Source: Candidatus Methylomirabilota bacterium (GTDB taxonomy: Bacteria > Methylomirabilota > Methylomirabilia > Methylomirabilales > Methylomirabilaceae). From it: 5,546 bases of DNA. Every line of letters begins with the position of its first letter. The first letter of the stretch is position 1. Position numbers and translations under genes: made by a program. The stretch spans positions 1 through 5,546 of the forward strand of contig JACQEV010000216.1 of NCBI GenBank assembly GCA_016200385.1, read 5' to 3'. Below, in pieces: positions 1-5,303 of this stretch. A model generated the notes under the pieces. The model was given only the letters and a program-made list of their open reading frames with translations, ran no database searches and had not been told where the DNA came from.

Positions 1-326
1 ACCTCGAGCGCCAGGGGTACCTTTCCAGCAAAGCGCTCGAGGACCTCGGAGAGCATCGGAATTCGCTGACCGACAAAATCTTGACCGAACCATACTCCTG
101 CGTCCAGCCGCGCGAGGTCTTTGAGACTTCGCTCGTTCACCGGCCCGCGGCCATCGGTCGTCCGATCAAGCGTGTCGTCGTGAATCACGACCAGCTCGTT
201 ATCCCGCGTCAGATGAAGATCCAGCTCCAGGACGTCGGCCCCCAGCTCGACCGCCTTTTCAAATGCGGCCATCGTGTTCTCGGGCGCATACGCCGAGGCC
301 CCCCGATGCGCGATGTTCAGTGTCAC
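1..326 (-). CDS. Glycerophosphodiester phosphodiesterase, N-terminal part (runs off left edge)
   Basis: Hydrolyses glycerophosphodiesters, the deacylation products of phospholipids, to glycerol-3-phosphate and an alcohol; the fold is a metal-dependent TIM barrel. The visible 108 residues hold the family hallmarks: the first strand and catalytic His in NIAHRGASAYAPENT (His7, Glu16, Asn17), the metal-binding pair in LELDLH (Glu34, Asp36), the second catalytic His in VVIHDDTLDRTTDG (His49), the IPMLSEVL motif near residue 90, and a Glu at residue 108 in the position of the third metal ligand. I start it at GTG 324-326, preceded by GGGG six bases upstream; an in-frame TAA at about 357-359 rules out a much longer N-terminus. 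There is no signal peptide, so this looks like a cytoplasmic form. It begins 30 bp after the TPR lipoprotein stop on the same strand, suggesting cotranscription. The family call is firm; substrate range is unknown and the C-terminal half is outside the window. Confidence 0.93.
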   Translation of the reverse strand, partial: MTLNIAHRGASAYAPENTMAAFEKAVELGADVLELDLHLTRDNELVVIHDDTLDRTTDGRGPVNERSLKDLARLDAGVWFGQDFVGQRIPMLSEVLERFAGKVPLALE

Positions 327-356
327 ATCAATCCCCAGCCGCGATGATTCGCCTCT

Positions 357-815
357 TTACGGATGACTTCCTGCGTCTTCGTCATTCGACCACTTGCCGT
401 TGATTCGATTGAGTAGACGCCTGGCCAACATGGGAGCCCGGTCCTTCAGCCACTTGTATTGCTCCATGGCCTCGCTCCGGTCACCCTTTCGCACGTAGGC
501 CGTCCCAAGCCCGTAGTGCGGTTGGGGCAACTCCGGCTCCAGTCGGATTGCTTCCTTGAATTCCACCAAGGCAAGGTCCCAAGAGCCCTTTCTCGCAAAG
601 GCGACCCCAAGACTATGGTGCGCTCTCGCATCCCCTGGATCGAGCCGGACCGCTTCTTTGAACTCCCTGACGGCCTCATCCCACACACCTTTCTCTACAT
701 AGGCCCAGCGCTGCTCGAATTGTTCCTTTGCGGTCTTCTGCTCTGACTGACACCCCGATCCCAAAGTAAACAGGGTGACCGAGACAATCGCTCGCTGTGT
801 TGACGAATACTTCAT
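357..815 (-). CDS. TPR-repeat lipoprotein
   Basis: Small secreted protein of about 152 aa, likely lipid-anchored, made almost entirely of tetratricopeptide repeats, which act as protein-protein interaction scaffolds. Starting at ATG 813-815, the N-terminus MKYSSTQRAIVSVTLFTLGSGC is a short basic then hydrophobic signal peptide ending in a lipobox-like LGSGC; Cys22 would be the lipidated residue. A GTG four codons upstream (825-827) is also open, but it adds an acidic residue before the signal; neither start has a good ribosome binding site. After a charged linker, three TPR units follow back to back (about residues 30-63, 64-97 and 98-131), with the usual W/Y, G, A and P spacing (WDEAVREFKEAVRLDP, WDLALVEFKEAIRLEP, RSEAMEQYKWLKDRAP). 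The tail is short and polar. It lies 30 bp upstream of the phosphodiesterase and probably shares its transcript. Its partner cannot be inferred from sequence. Confidence 0.88.
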   Translation of the reverse strand: MKYSSTQRAIVSVTLFTLGSGCQSEQKTAKEQFEQRWAYVEKGVWDEAVREFKEAVRLDPGDARAHHSLGVAFARKGSWDLALVEFKEAIRLEPELPQPHYGLGTAYVRKGDRSEAMEQYKWLKDRAPMLARRLLNRINGKWSNDEDAGSHP

Positions 816-1093
816 TTCTATTAACACTCACGCGCCATCAACACGATGGCGACTATTCGGATTGCCGACCCCATATCCCGCTCACTGGTCCTGGTCGTTT
901 GATACGCGCCTCTTTCGCAAGTCCCTTCACGTGCTGCCGTTCCGTTCCCTTTTTGAATGCCCACCAGAGGCTGACTACAAGGCACGTCCAATTATTGCGC
1001 GAACTCCCTGGGTTCTGTCCTGATGCATAGGGTTGTCTCTGCTTTTCAGGAAGCCGCAACTCTCCCTGGGGCAGGCTCATGATACTATAGGCT
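816..1093. other. Intergenic stretch, no gene supported
   Basis: About 280 bp separate the 59-aa gene from the TPR lipoprotein. A minus-strand frame stays open through it (to about 853), but its composition is rich in Arg, Ser and Pro where it overlaps the 59-aa gene and it has no ribosome binding site, so I treat it as a chance frame in GC-rich DNA. I see no convincing -35/-10 pair and no hairpin followed by a T-run. It could carry the promoter of the lipoprotein unit. Confidence 0.5.
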
Positions 1094-1273
1094 CTAACCA
1101 CTGTAAAGGCGTCCCAATGCGTGTTGTAAGACATGTGAACTGACCGCATCCCCAAGCGGCCGATGGACCTCCTCGAAGTCGGACAGGCCCCGCAGCTCAT
1201 CTTGAAGACTGAGCTTGCCCTGGAGGAGGTGCCGGACGAGCTCCGGGCACACCTGCCAGCGTTCCTGTCCCAT
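1094..1273 (-). CDS. Small protein of unknown function (59 aa)
   Basis: I do not recognise this protein. It would be 59 aa, soluble, acidic-to-neutral and mostly helical, beginning MGQERWQVCPELVRHLLQG and continuing with LSLQDELRGLSDFEEVHRPLG; no membrane segment, signal peptide or zinc motif is seen (a single Cys). Support for it being real is the ATG at 1271-1273, preceded by a near-perfect AAGGAGG five bases upstream, and protein-like composition, unlike the competing overlapping frame. The GTG two codons earlier (1277-1279) overlaps the ribosome binding site itself, so the ATG is preferred. Two palindromes lie 31-72 bp upstream of the start and could be operators for it. It stands alone, about 280 bp upstream of the TPR lipoprotein on the same strand. 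Function is unknown. Confidence 0.6.
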   Translation of the reverse strand: MGQERWQVCPELVRHLLQGKLSLQDELRGLSDFEEVHRPLGDAVSSHVLQHALGRLYSG

Positions 1274-1278
1274 GGCCA

Positions 1279-1285
1279 CCTCCTT
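1279..1285 (-). promoter_or_regulatory. Strong ribosome binding site of the 59-aa gene
   Basis: AAGGAGG on the minus strand, five bases before ATG 1271-1273. It is the strongest Shine-Dalgarno match in the window and decides the ATG start over the nearby GTG. Confidence 0.75.
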
Positions 1286-1303
1286 GTTGGAGGCCGTCTA
1301 GGG

Positions 1304-1345
1304 GACAGTTGAGCTGTCAAAGAACTCGGACAGTTTAGCTGTCCG
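1304..1345. repeat. Twin palindromes, operator-like or hairpin-forming
   Basis: Two related inverted repeats lie in tandem. Copy 1 (1304-1318) reads GACAG-TTGAG-CTGTC; copy 2 (1327-1345) reads CGGACAG-TTTAG-CTGTCCG, with 7-bp arms. Over the shared 15 bp they differ at one spacer position, and their centres are 25 bp apart. On the minus strand, copy 1 contains TTGACA (1315-1320), a consensus -35, though the best downstream -10 candidate (TAGACG, 1295-1300) is poor and only 14 bp away. The placement just upstream of the 59-aa gene suits a dimeric repressor site; an RNA hairpin or a mobile-element remnant are alternatives. Confidence 0.55.
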
Positions 1346-1478
1346 ACAACAACGGTACGTATTCAACAGCCAAATGCCATCGATAAGGTTAGGATCGACA
1401 TTGCCGCTGGCGGCTCAGCGGGCGTGGCATCAATCACAACCTGCACGGGTGGAGGTTGCGCGATCGTGAGTGGTACTC
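1346..1478. other. Left flank of the IS, no gene supported
   Basis: This 133-bp stretch between the palindromes and the IS has an open frame on both strands but no start codon with a ribosome binding site and no recognisable protein. In particular, it does not encode the N-terminal part of the glycosyltransferase whose C-terminus abuts the other end of the IS. Confidence 0.5.
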
Positions 1479-1511
1479 CTAAGGGGCCGCGAGAACATAA
1501 CTGGCACAACT
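1479..1511 (+). repeat. IS left terminal inverted repeat
   Basis: It pairs with 2742-2774 in inverted orientation. The inner 23 bp match at 19 positions and the outer 10 bp at 7. It contains GCGAGA (1489-1494) and ATAACTG (1497-1503). Confidence 0.8.
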
Positions 1512-1518
1512 CCATTGA

Positions 1519-2742
1519 TTGAGCGATAGTCTGTGCGTGACGCAAGTCCAAGTGATCCGCCAGAAGTATTGGATGCTGAAGGGGTCGCTCCATGAGCGGA
1601 CGCGCCGGCTGTGGGCGGTGACAGAGGCACAAGCCCTTGGCTATGGGGGCGTCGCTCTCGTGGCAAGAGCGACGGGGATCTCGCGGAGTACGATTGTTCG
1701 CGGGATTGAGGAGGTCCAAGGCGGGAGTGGTCTGGAGAGAGGTCGCATTCGCCGGCAAGGCGGCGGCCGCAAGTCCGCGACGGCGATCGATCCGAGCTTG
1801 AGCGTGACGCTGGAGCGATTGGTGGACCCGGTAAGTCGAGGCGATCCGGAGTCGCCTCTGCGTTGGACCTGCAAGAGCACCCGGCGCCTGGCGAGGGACG
1901 TGGTGGCGCGGGGCCATCAAGGCAGTGACTGGCTGGTCAGGCAACTGCTGTACGAGCTGGGCTACAGCCTCCAGGCCAATCGCAAGACCAAAGAGGGAAC
2001 CCGCCATCCGGATCGCGACGCCCAGTGTCGGCATATCAACGCCAAGGCGGTCAGTCGGCTTCGGCTCCGGCACCCGGCGATCTCGGTCGACACCAAGAAG
2101 AAGGACCTGGTCGGAGACTTCAAGAATGGCGGGCGGGAATGGCGTCTCCGTGGGAATCCGCAACGGGTTCGCGTGCATGACTTCGTCGATCCCAAGCAGG
2201 GCAAGGCGATACCGTATGGCGTGTATGATCTGGCCAAGAACAGGGGCCGGGTGAGCGTGGGGGTCGATCATGATACGGCATCCTTTGCGGTGCACACCAT
2301 CCGCCGCTGGTGGACGGCGATGGGAGTGAAGGGGTATCCGCGGGCCACGTCGCTCCTCATCGTGGCCGACAGTGGCGGAAGCAATGGCAGTCGGGTGCGA
2401 CTGTGGAAGTGGGAACTGCAGCGGCTGGCCAATGCGACCGGACTGACGATTCATGTGTGTCACCTGCCGCCCGGAACAAGCAAGTGGAATAAGATCGAGC
2501 ATCGGCTGTTCTCGTTCATCAGCCAGAACTGGCGCGGGCAACCGCTGCTGACCCACGCCACGATTGTGAATCTCATCGCCAACACGCGAACATCCACAGG
2601 ACTGAAGGTGCGCTGCATCCTGGACACGCGCCGCTATCCCAAAGAAGTCCACGTCACTGACGAACAAATGGCCACGATCGGGCATACACCAGATCCCTTC
2701 CATGGCGACTGGAACTACTCCATCCGACCACATGGGAGCTAA
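1519..2742 (+). CDS. ISAzo13-family transposase (DDE)
   Basis: RNase H-fold DDE transposase that cuts and joins the ends of its own element. The 407 residues appear full length for the family. The N-terminal part (about 12-65) has the typical ERTRRLWAVTEAQALGYGG stretch followed by a helix-turn-helix-like VARATGISRSTIVRGIEE. The catalytic core shows SVDTKKKDLVGDF (first Asp about 194), IVADSGGSNGSR (second Asp about 287) and PPGTSKWNKIEHRLFS (Glu about 331, with the very conserved KWNKIEHR signature). I use TTG 1519 because an in-frame TGA sits directly before it; GTG at 1537 or 1552 are possible starts, and none has a clear ribosome binding site. No internal stop or frameshift is seen, so it could be active. 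Family assignment rests on the motifs; activity is inferred. Confidence 0.92.
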   Translation: MSDSLCVTQVQVIRQKYWMLKGSLHERTRRLWAVTEAQALGYGGVALVARATGISRSTIVRGIEEVQGGSGLERGRIRRQGGGRKSATAIDPSLSVTLERLVDPVSRGDPESPLRWTCKSTRRLARDVVARGHQGSDWLVRQLLYELGYSLQANRKTKEGTRHPDRDAQCRHINAKAVSRLRLRHPAISVDTKKKDLVGDFKNGGREWRLRGNPQRVRVHDFVDPKQGKAIPYGVYDLAKNRGRVSVGVDHDTASFAVHTIRRWWTAMGVKGYPRATSLLIVADSGGSNGSRVRLWKWELQRLANATGLTIHVCHLPPGTSKWNKIEHRLFSFISQNWRGQPLLTHATIVNLIANTRTSTGLKVRCILDTRRYPKEVHVTDEQMATIGHTPDPFHGDWNYSIRPHGS

Positions 2743-2774
2743 CTTGTGTCAGTTATTATCTCGCAGACTCTTAG
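2742..2774 (-). repeat. IS right terminal inverted repeat
   Basis: Inverted partner of 1479-1511. Its inner end overlaps the last base of the transposase stop codon and its outer end abuts the glycosyltransferase remnant. It supplies a GTG (2746-2748) that is in frame with that remnant. Confidence 0.8.
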
Positions 2775-3051
2775 AGAATCGCTGGGGAAGCTGTTCAATT
2801 ACCTAGTGCGGGCCATGTTGCGGATTCCATTCCGAGATACACAGTGTGGATTCAAACTCTTTCGTCGCGAAGCCGCGCATAACGTATTCCAACGAACGCG
2901 CATTAACGGCTTCACCTTCGACGTTGAGGCGATCCTCATCGCGATGCAACTGGGGTACGCCGTTCGGGAGATGCCCGTGCGCTGGATCAACGACCCTGAG
3001 AGCAAGGTAACCCTGCTGCGCCACCCGGCGCGGATGCTCACGGACCTCTGA
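2775..3051 (+). pseudogene. Family 2 glycosyltransferase (DPM1-like), C-terminal remnant
   Basis: C-terminal part (about 92 residues) of a dolichol/polyprenyl-phosphate mannose synthase-like GT2 enzyme, which in intact form moves a sugar from a nucleotide donor to a polyprenyl phosphate or similar acceptor. Diagnostic stretches are FRDTQCGFKLFRREAA, INGFTFDVEAILIA and the VREMPVRWINDPESKV segment, all from the end of the GT-A domain. The N-terminal half, with the nucleotide-binding strand and the catalytic DxD motif, is absent. The recognisable protein starts within a codon or two of the IS right end. The reading frame continues backwards into the IS repeat to GTG 2746, so a 101-aa product could be made on paper, but it has no ribosome binding site and lacks the donor site. 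I call it an IS-truncated pseudogene with no enzymatic activity expected. Confidence 0.88.
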
Positions 3052-3208
3052 CGCTTACGACGGGTGTTTGCGGCTCGGTCCCTTCATAGCCACATGCACA
3101 GGTGAAGGATTCCGGCCTTGAAAAGTTCCCGGCCCCAAGCCCTGGATTCTGTGTTCGATGTTCGGGATGACATGAGACCTGGCCACGGGACCTTGGAACA
3201 TCGCCTTC
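3052..3208. other. Intergenic region before the VOC gene
   Basis: No gene is supported here. A near repeat TTCCGGCC (3110-3117) / TTCCCGGCC (3125-3133) is visible, and TTGAAA (3118-3123) could be a -35, but the -10 candidates 18-19 bp on (CTGGAT/TGGATT) are weak. The promoter of the VOC gene probably lies here, since the gene starts its own unit downstream of a dead gene. Confidence 0.4.
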
Positions 3209-3218
3209 GGAGGGAGAC

Positions 3219-3602
3219 ATGCTGACCGGTTTGTCGCAGGTCTTTTTGCTCGTCAGCGATCTTGGTCGCTCGGTTCGGTTCTATCGCGAACTCCTGGAGC
3301 AGGCCCCCGCATCTGAAGATGCGCGACACACCCGATTCGACCTCGGCCCGATCTCCCTAACCATCCATGAGGATCTGATGCCGGCCGAGACAGCAATCTG
3401 GAGAGTCGATCCGATGCCGGAGCGACGTGGCTGGGGCGTCTATCTGACCTTCCCAACCGCTGACCTAGAAGGGACTTACGCGAAGCTGACGCGCATCGGG
3501 GCCGAGATTCTGACCACCCCCAGGACGACCCCCTGGGGCAGTATGATGTTCATCGTGAAGGACCCGGATGGATACCTCTTGGAGATCTCACAGCGGCGAT
3601 AG
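3219..3602 (+). CDS. VOC (glyoxalase/bleomycin-resistance fold) protein
   Basis: Single-unit vicinal oxygen chelate protein of 127 aa; a functional protein would pair two such units in a dimer. The first beta-alpha-beta module runs from SQVFLLVSDLGRSVRFYREL to about residue 50, and the second from GWGVYLTFPTADLEGTYAKL to the typical end KDPDGYLLEISQ. Family metal ligands are only partly kept: Gln7 and Glu122 sit where ligands are usual and His50/Glu51 are near the second site, but the strand that normally brings a His (around 73-77) reads GVYLT. The ATG at 3219 is well supported by GGAGGG four bases upstream (3209-3214). It faces the DUF1285-like gene tail to tail across 44 bp without an obvious terminator hairpin. 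The reaction is not predictable: glyoxalase, dioxygenase, fosfomycin-type thiol transferase and simple binding proteins share this fold. Confidence 0.88.
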   Translation: MLTGLSQVFLLVSDLGRSVRFYRELLEQAPASEDARHTRFDLGPISLTIHEDLMPAETAIWRVDPMPERRGWGVYLTFPTADLEGTYAKLTRIGAEILTTPRTTPWGSMMFIVKDPDGYLLEISQRR

Positions 3603-3646
3603 AGGAAGGAAGGGGTGGGAGGGCGAAGAAGATCACGGATCAGTTT

Positions 3647-4141
3647 CTACCCATCACCGACTGGCACGGGAATCCGACAAGACCCAATATGGAGGAAATA
3701 ACAGCCGGCACCAACCTCCTCGGTAATGAAGGCGGAGAGCTGACGGTACGCCTCCACCGTGAATCGGACCTTGTGGAGACTATCTTTCACGCGGCAGTAG
3801 GGCGTGCCGTCCCCGCCGATCCAAAAGGTGGCCGGATCGAAGGGCTCAAGGTCTCCGTTGTTGAGTCTGACGAATAATCGTTCCGAGCCCTCCACATCAC
3901 CTGCGATTTCGATCCCGAGCGCCCGATACGGCGCATCCTCCACCTCAACATACCGCTTCTCCCGCCCGACCATCACCAAATAACGTCCCTCTTCGTCCTT
4001 GTTCAGGTGAGTGAGCAGGACCTCTGCAAGGCGCGGGCTGGTGACCTGGACGCCCTGGTCGTACCATCGCCCCTCTCGATCCAAAATCAGGGGCGGCACC
4101 TGCTTCCACCAATCCTGCTCCACCTGCCCCCCTGAAGTCAC
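3647..4141 (-). CDS. DUF1285-like protein
   Basis: A cytoplasmic 164-aa protein resembling the DUF1285 family, which has no established biochemical role. Family-like features are an N-terminal PPLILDREGRWYDQGVQV stretch (16-33), a GRYLVMVGREKRYVEVEDAP stretch (52-71) and a C-terminal DGTPYCRVKD (111-120) followed by a helix AYRQLSAFITEE. No signal peptide or membrane segment is present. The start is GTG 4139-4141, overlapping the MDR oxidoreductase stop by four bases (GTGA), which implies translational coupling and one transcript. The predicted ribosome binding site is weak (GGTGG in the end of the upstream gene), consistent with coupling. The product is probably expressed together with the MDR enzyme, but a shared pathway is inference. 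The family assignment is from motif memory and not a search. Confidence 0.75.
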   Translation of the reverse strand: MTSGGQVEQDWWKQVPPLILDREGRWYDQGVQVTSPRLAEVLLTHLNKDEEGRYLVMVGREKRYVEVEDAPYRALGIEIAGDVEGSERLFVRLNNGDLEPFDPATFWIGGDGTPYCRVKDSLHKVRFTVEAYRQLSAFITEEVGAGCYFLHIGSCRIPVPVGDG

Positions 4142-5172
4142 TCGACCACCAGCACCAACTTGCCAAACAGCTTACGATCCTCCATTGCGCGTTGCGCTTG
4201 CGCAGCATCTTTCAATGGGAAGATCTGATCCACCACCGGCTTGAGCGTTCCGCGCTCCAACTCCTTCTTGATCCGAAGCAGGTCGGCTTTGGAACCCATG
4301 TGGGCGCCCAAGATCGACACTTCTCGCATGAAGAGGTAACGGATGTCCGTCTGAGCCAGGTAGCCGGCCGTGGCACCGCACGTGACCAGGCGGCCTCCGG
4401 CCGCCAGGATTGGGATCAACTTCTCGAAGACGGTGCCGCCAACGTGCTCGAAGATGATATCCACCCCGCGCTTGGCCGTGAGGCGCCGTACCTCGGCCAC
4501 CAGGTCTTGACTTGCGTAGTTGATTCCCTCATCGGCACCGAGCTCCTTCGCCTTAGCGAGCTTCTCGTCGGTGCTGGCAGTCGCGATGACGCGGGCGCCG
4601 AACAGCTTGGCGATCTGAACGGCGGCGCTCCCAACCCCGCTTCCGGCCCCCATGACCAGCACCTCGTCGCCGGACCTCACCCTCCCAAGAGTCACCAGCA
4701 TATTCCAGGCGGTGAGGAAGGTGAGCGGGAACGCCGCAGCCGCTTCAAAGGCCACCCCGTCCGGGATAGGCAAGATGTTCACCTCGGGAAGCTTCACGTA
4801 CTCAGCGTATCCGCCGTCGATCCGGTATCCGCCGATGATCTGATACGAAGCACAAAGGTTGTCACGCCCAGAGAGACAGTGGGGACACTGGCCACAGCTA
4901 ATCCCCGGTGAGACAACCACCCGTTGACCGGGCTTGATTCGAGTCACGATGCTTCCCACCGCTGCCACCTCACCAGCGATGTCGGAACCGGAAATGTGGG
5001 GCAACGGGATCTTTAGCCCTGGCATCCCTTGCCGCACCCAGACATCAAGATGATTAAGGGCGCAGGCCCTCACCCTGACCAGTACTTCATGCGGGCCTAT
5101 GACAGGGTCTGGAGCATCCTCATACTTCAGGACCTCAGGACCACCGTGCTCGTGGAATCGAACCGCTTTCAT
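4138..5172 (-). CDS. Zinc-loop MDR oxidoreductase (quinone reductase/alcohol dehydrogenase-like)
   Basis: Full-length (344 aa) medium-chain dehydrogenase/reductase using NAD(P)H. The N-terminal GroES-like domain (1-150) is followed by a Rossmann domain with VLVMGAGSGVGSAAVQIA (171-188; the dinucleotide glycine motif is 175-181). A lobe with Cys93, Cys96, Cys99 and Cys107 (CGQCPHCLSGRDNLC) is the classic structural zinc site. The catalytic zinc site looks lost: positions equivalent to the horse liver ADH ligands read Asn40 (in ALNHLD), Ser63 (in ISGSDIAGE) and a non-Cys near 149, as in quinone oxidoreductases. It therefore probably reduces an activated double bond, quinone or similar compound and does not oxidise an alcohol. 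The start ATG 5170-5172 has AGGAG five bases upstream (5178-5182). It is coupled to the DUF1285-like gene downstream; nadB ends 131 bp upstream. Substrate is unknown. Confidence 0.92.
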   Translation of the reverse strand: MKAVRFHEHGGPEVLKYEDAPDPVIGPHEVLVRVRACALNHLDVWVRQGMPGLKIPLPHISGSDIAGEVAAVGSIVTRIKPGQRVVVSPGISCGQCPHCLSGRDNLCASYQIIGGYRIDGGYAEYVKLPEVNILPIPDGVAFEAAAAFPLTFLTAWNMLVTLGRVRSGDEVLVMGAGSGVGSAAVQIAKLFGARVIATASTDEKLAKAKELGADEGINYASQDLVAEVRRLTAKRGVDIIFEHVGGTVFEKLIPILAAGGRLVTCGATAGYLAQTDIRYLFMREVSILGAHMGSKADLLRIKKELERGTLKPVVDQIFPLKDAAQAQRAMEDRKLFGKLVLVVE

Positions 5173-5192
5173 GATCTCTCCTCCCGCAGTTC

Positions 5193-5204
5193 TCTTCTAG
5201 AAGA
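5193..5204. promoter_or_regulatory. 12-bp perfect palindrome in the leader of the MDR gene
   Basis: TCTTCTAGAAGA reads the same on both strands and lies 21-32 bp upstream of the MDR start codon, just before its ribosome binding site. It could be a dimeric regulator site for the MDR unit. The 131-bp nadB-MDR gap shows no clear -10/-35 pair and no T-tailed terminator hairpin, so it is undecided whether the two are cotranscribed. A 12-bp palindrome can also occur by chance. Confidence 0.3.
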
Positions 5205-5303
5205 ATGGGGAACAATCAAACATGGAAACCGGAACCTTGCGCTGTCGTTCACACCGATCCCCCCGCTAGACCGCCATAGAGAATCCGGTTCTACATTCGA
5301 TAG

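Larger units (their letters stand above)
1479..2774 (+). mobile_element. Complete ISAzo13-family insertion sequence
   Basis: An element of about 1.3 kb with one transposase gene between imperfect inverted repeats. The left repeat (about 1479-1511) and right repeat (about 2742-2774) match at 26 of 33 positions by hand alignment; the best-conserved cores are GCGAGA and ATAACTG, followed by CACAA. The packing is tight: the left repeat ends 7 bp before the transposase start and the right repeat overlaps the last base of its stop. The outermost bases are uncertain, as the true ends could be a few bases inside (about 1483 and 2770). I see no direct target duplication for any of these boundaries. 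The right flank is a broken glycosyltransferase gene; the left flank is unrelated. Confidence 0.85.

Noticed and set aside
81..347. 88-aa plus-strand open frame
   Set aside because: It is antisense to the phosphodiesterase, whose catalytic motifs are clear.
853..1320. 155-aa open frame on the minus strand overlapping the 59-aa gene
   Set aside because: It has no ribosome binding site, an Arg/Ser/Pro-rich composition typical of shadow frames, and no recognisable domain; the overlapping 59-aa frame has a far better start signal.
1312..1518. Open plus-strand frame leading up to the IS, considered as the lost GT2 N-terminus or another truncated gene
   Set aside because: It has no start codon with a ribosome binding site and no GT2 motifs (no nucleotide-binding strand or DxD), and it runs through the IS left repeat.
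1363..2733. 456-aa open frame on the minus strand through the IS
   Set aside because: It is antisense to the well-supported transposase, and its sequence shows no protein family; long antisense frames are common in GC-rich genes.
3603..3646. Possible bidirectional terminator between the convergent VOC and DUF1285-like genes
   Set aside because: Only a very short GATC-based stem is visible, with no stable hairpin or T-run on either side.
4192..4911. 239-aa plus-strand open frame
   Set aside because: It is antisense to the MDR oxidoreductase, with no family resemblance and no ribosome binding site.
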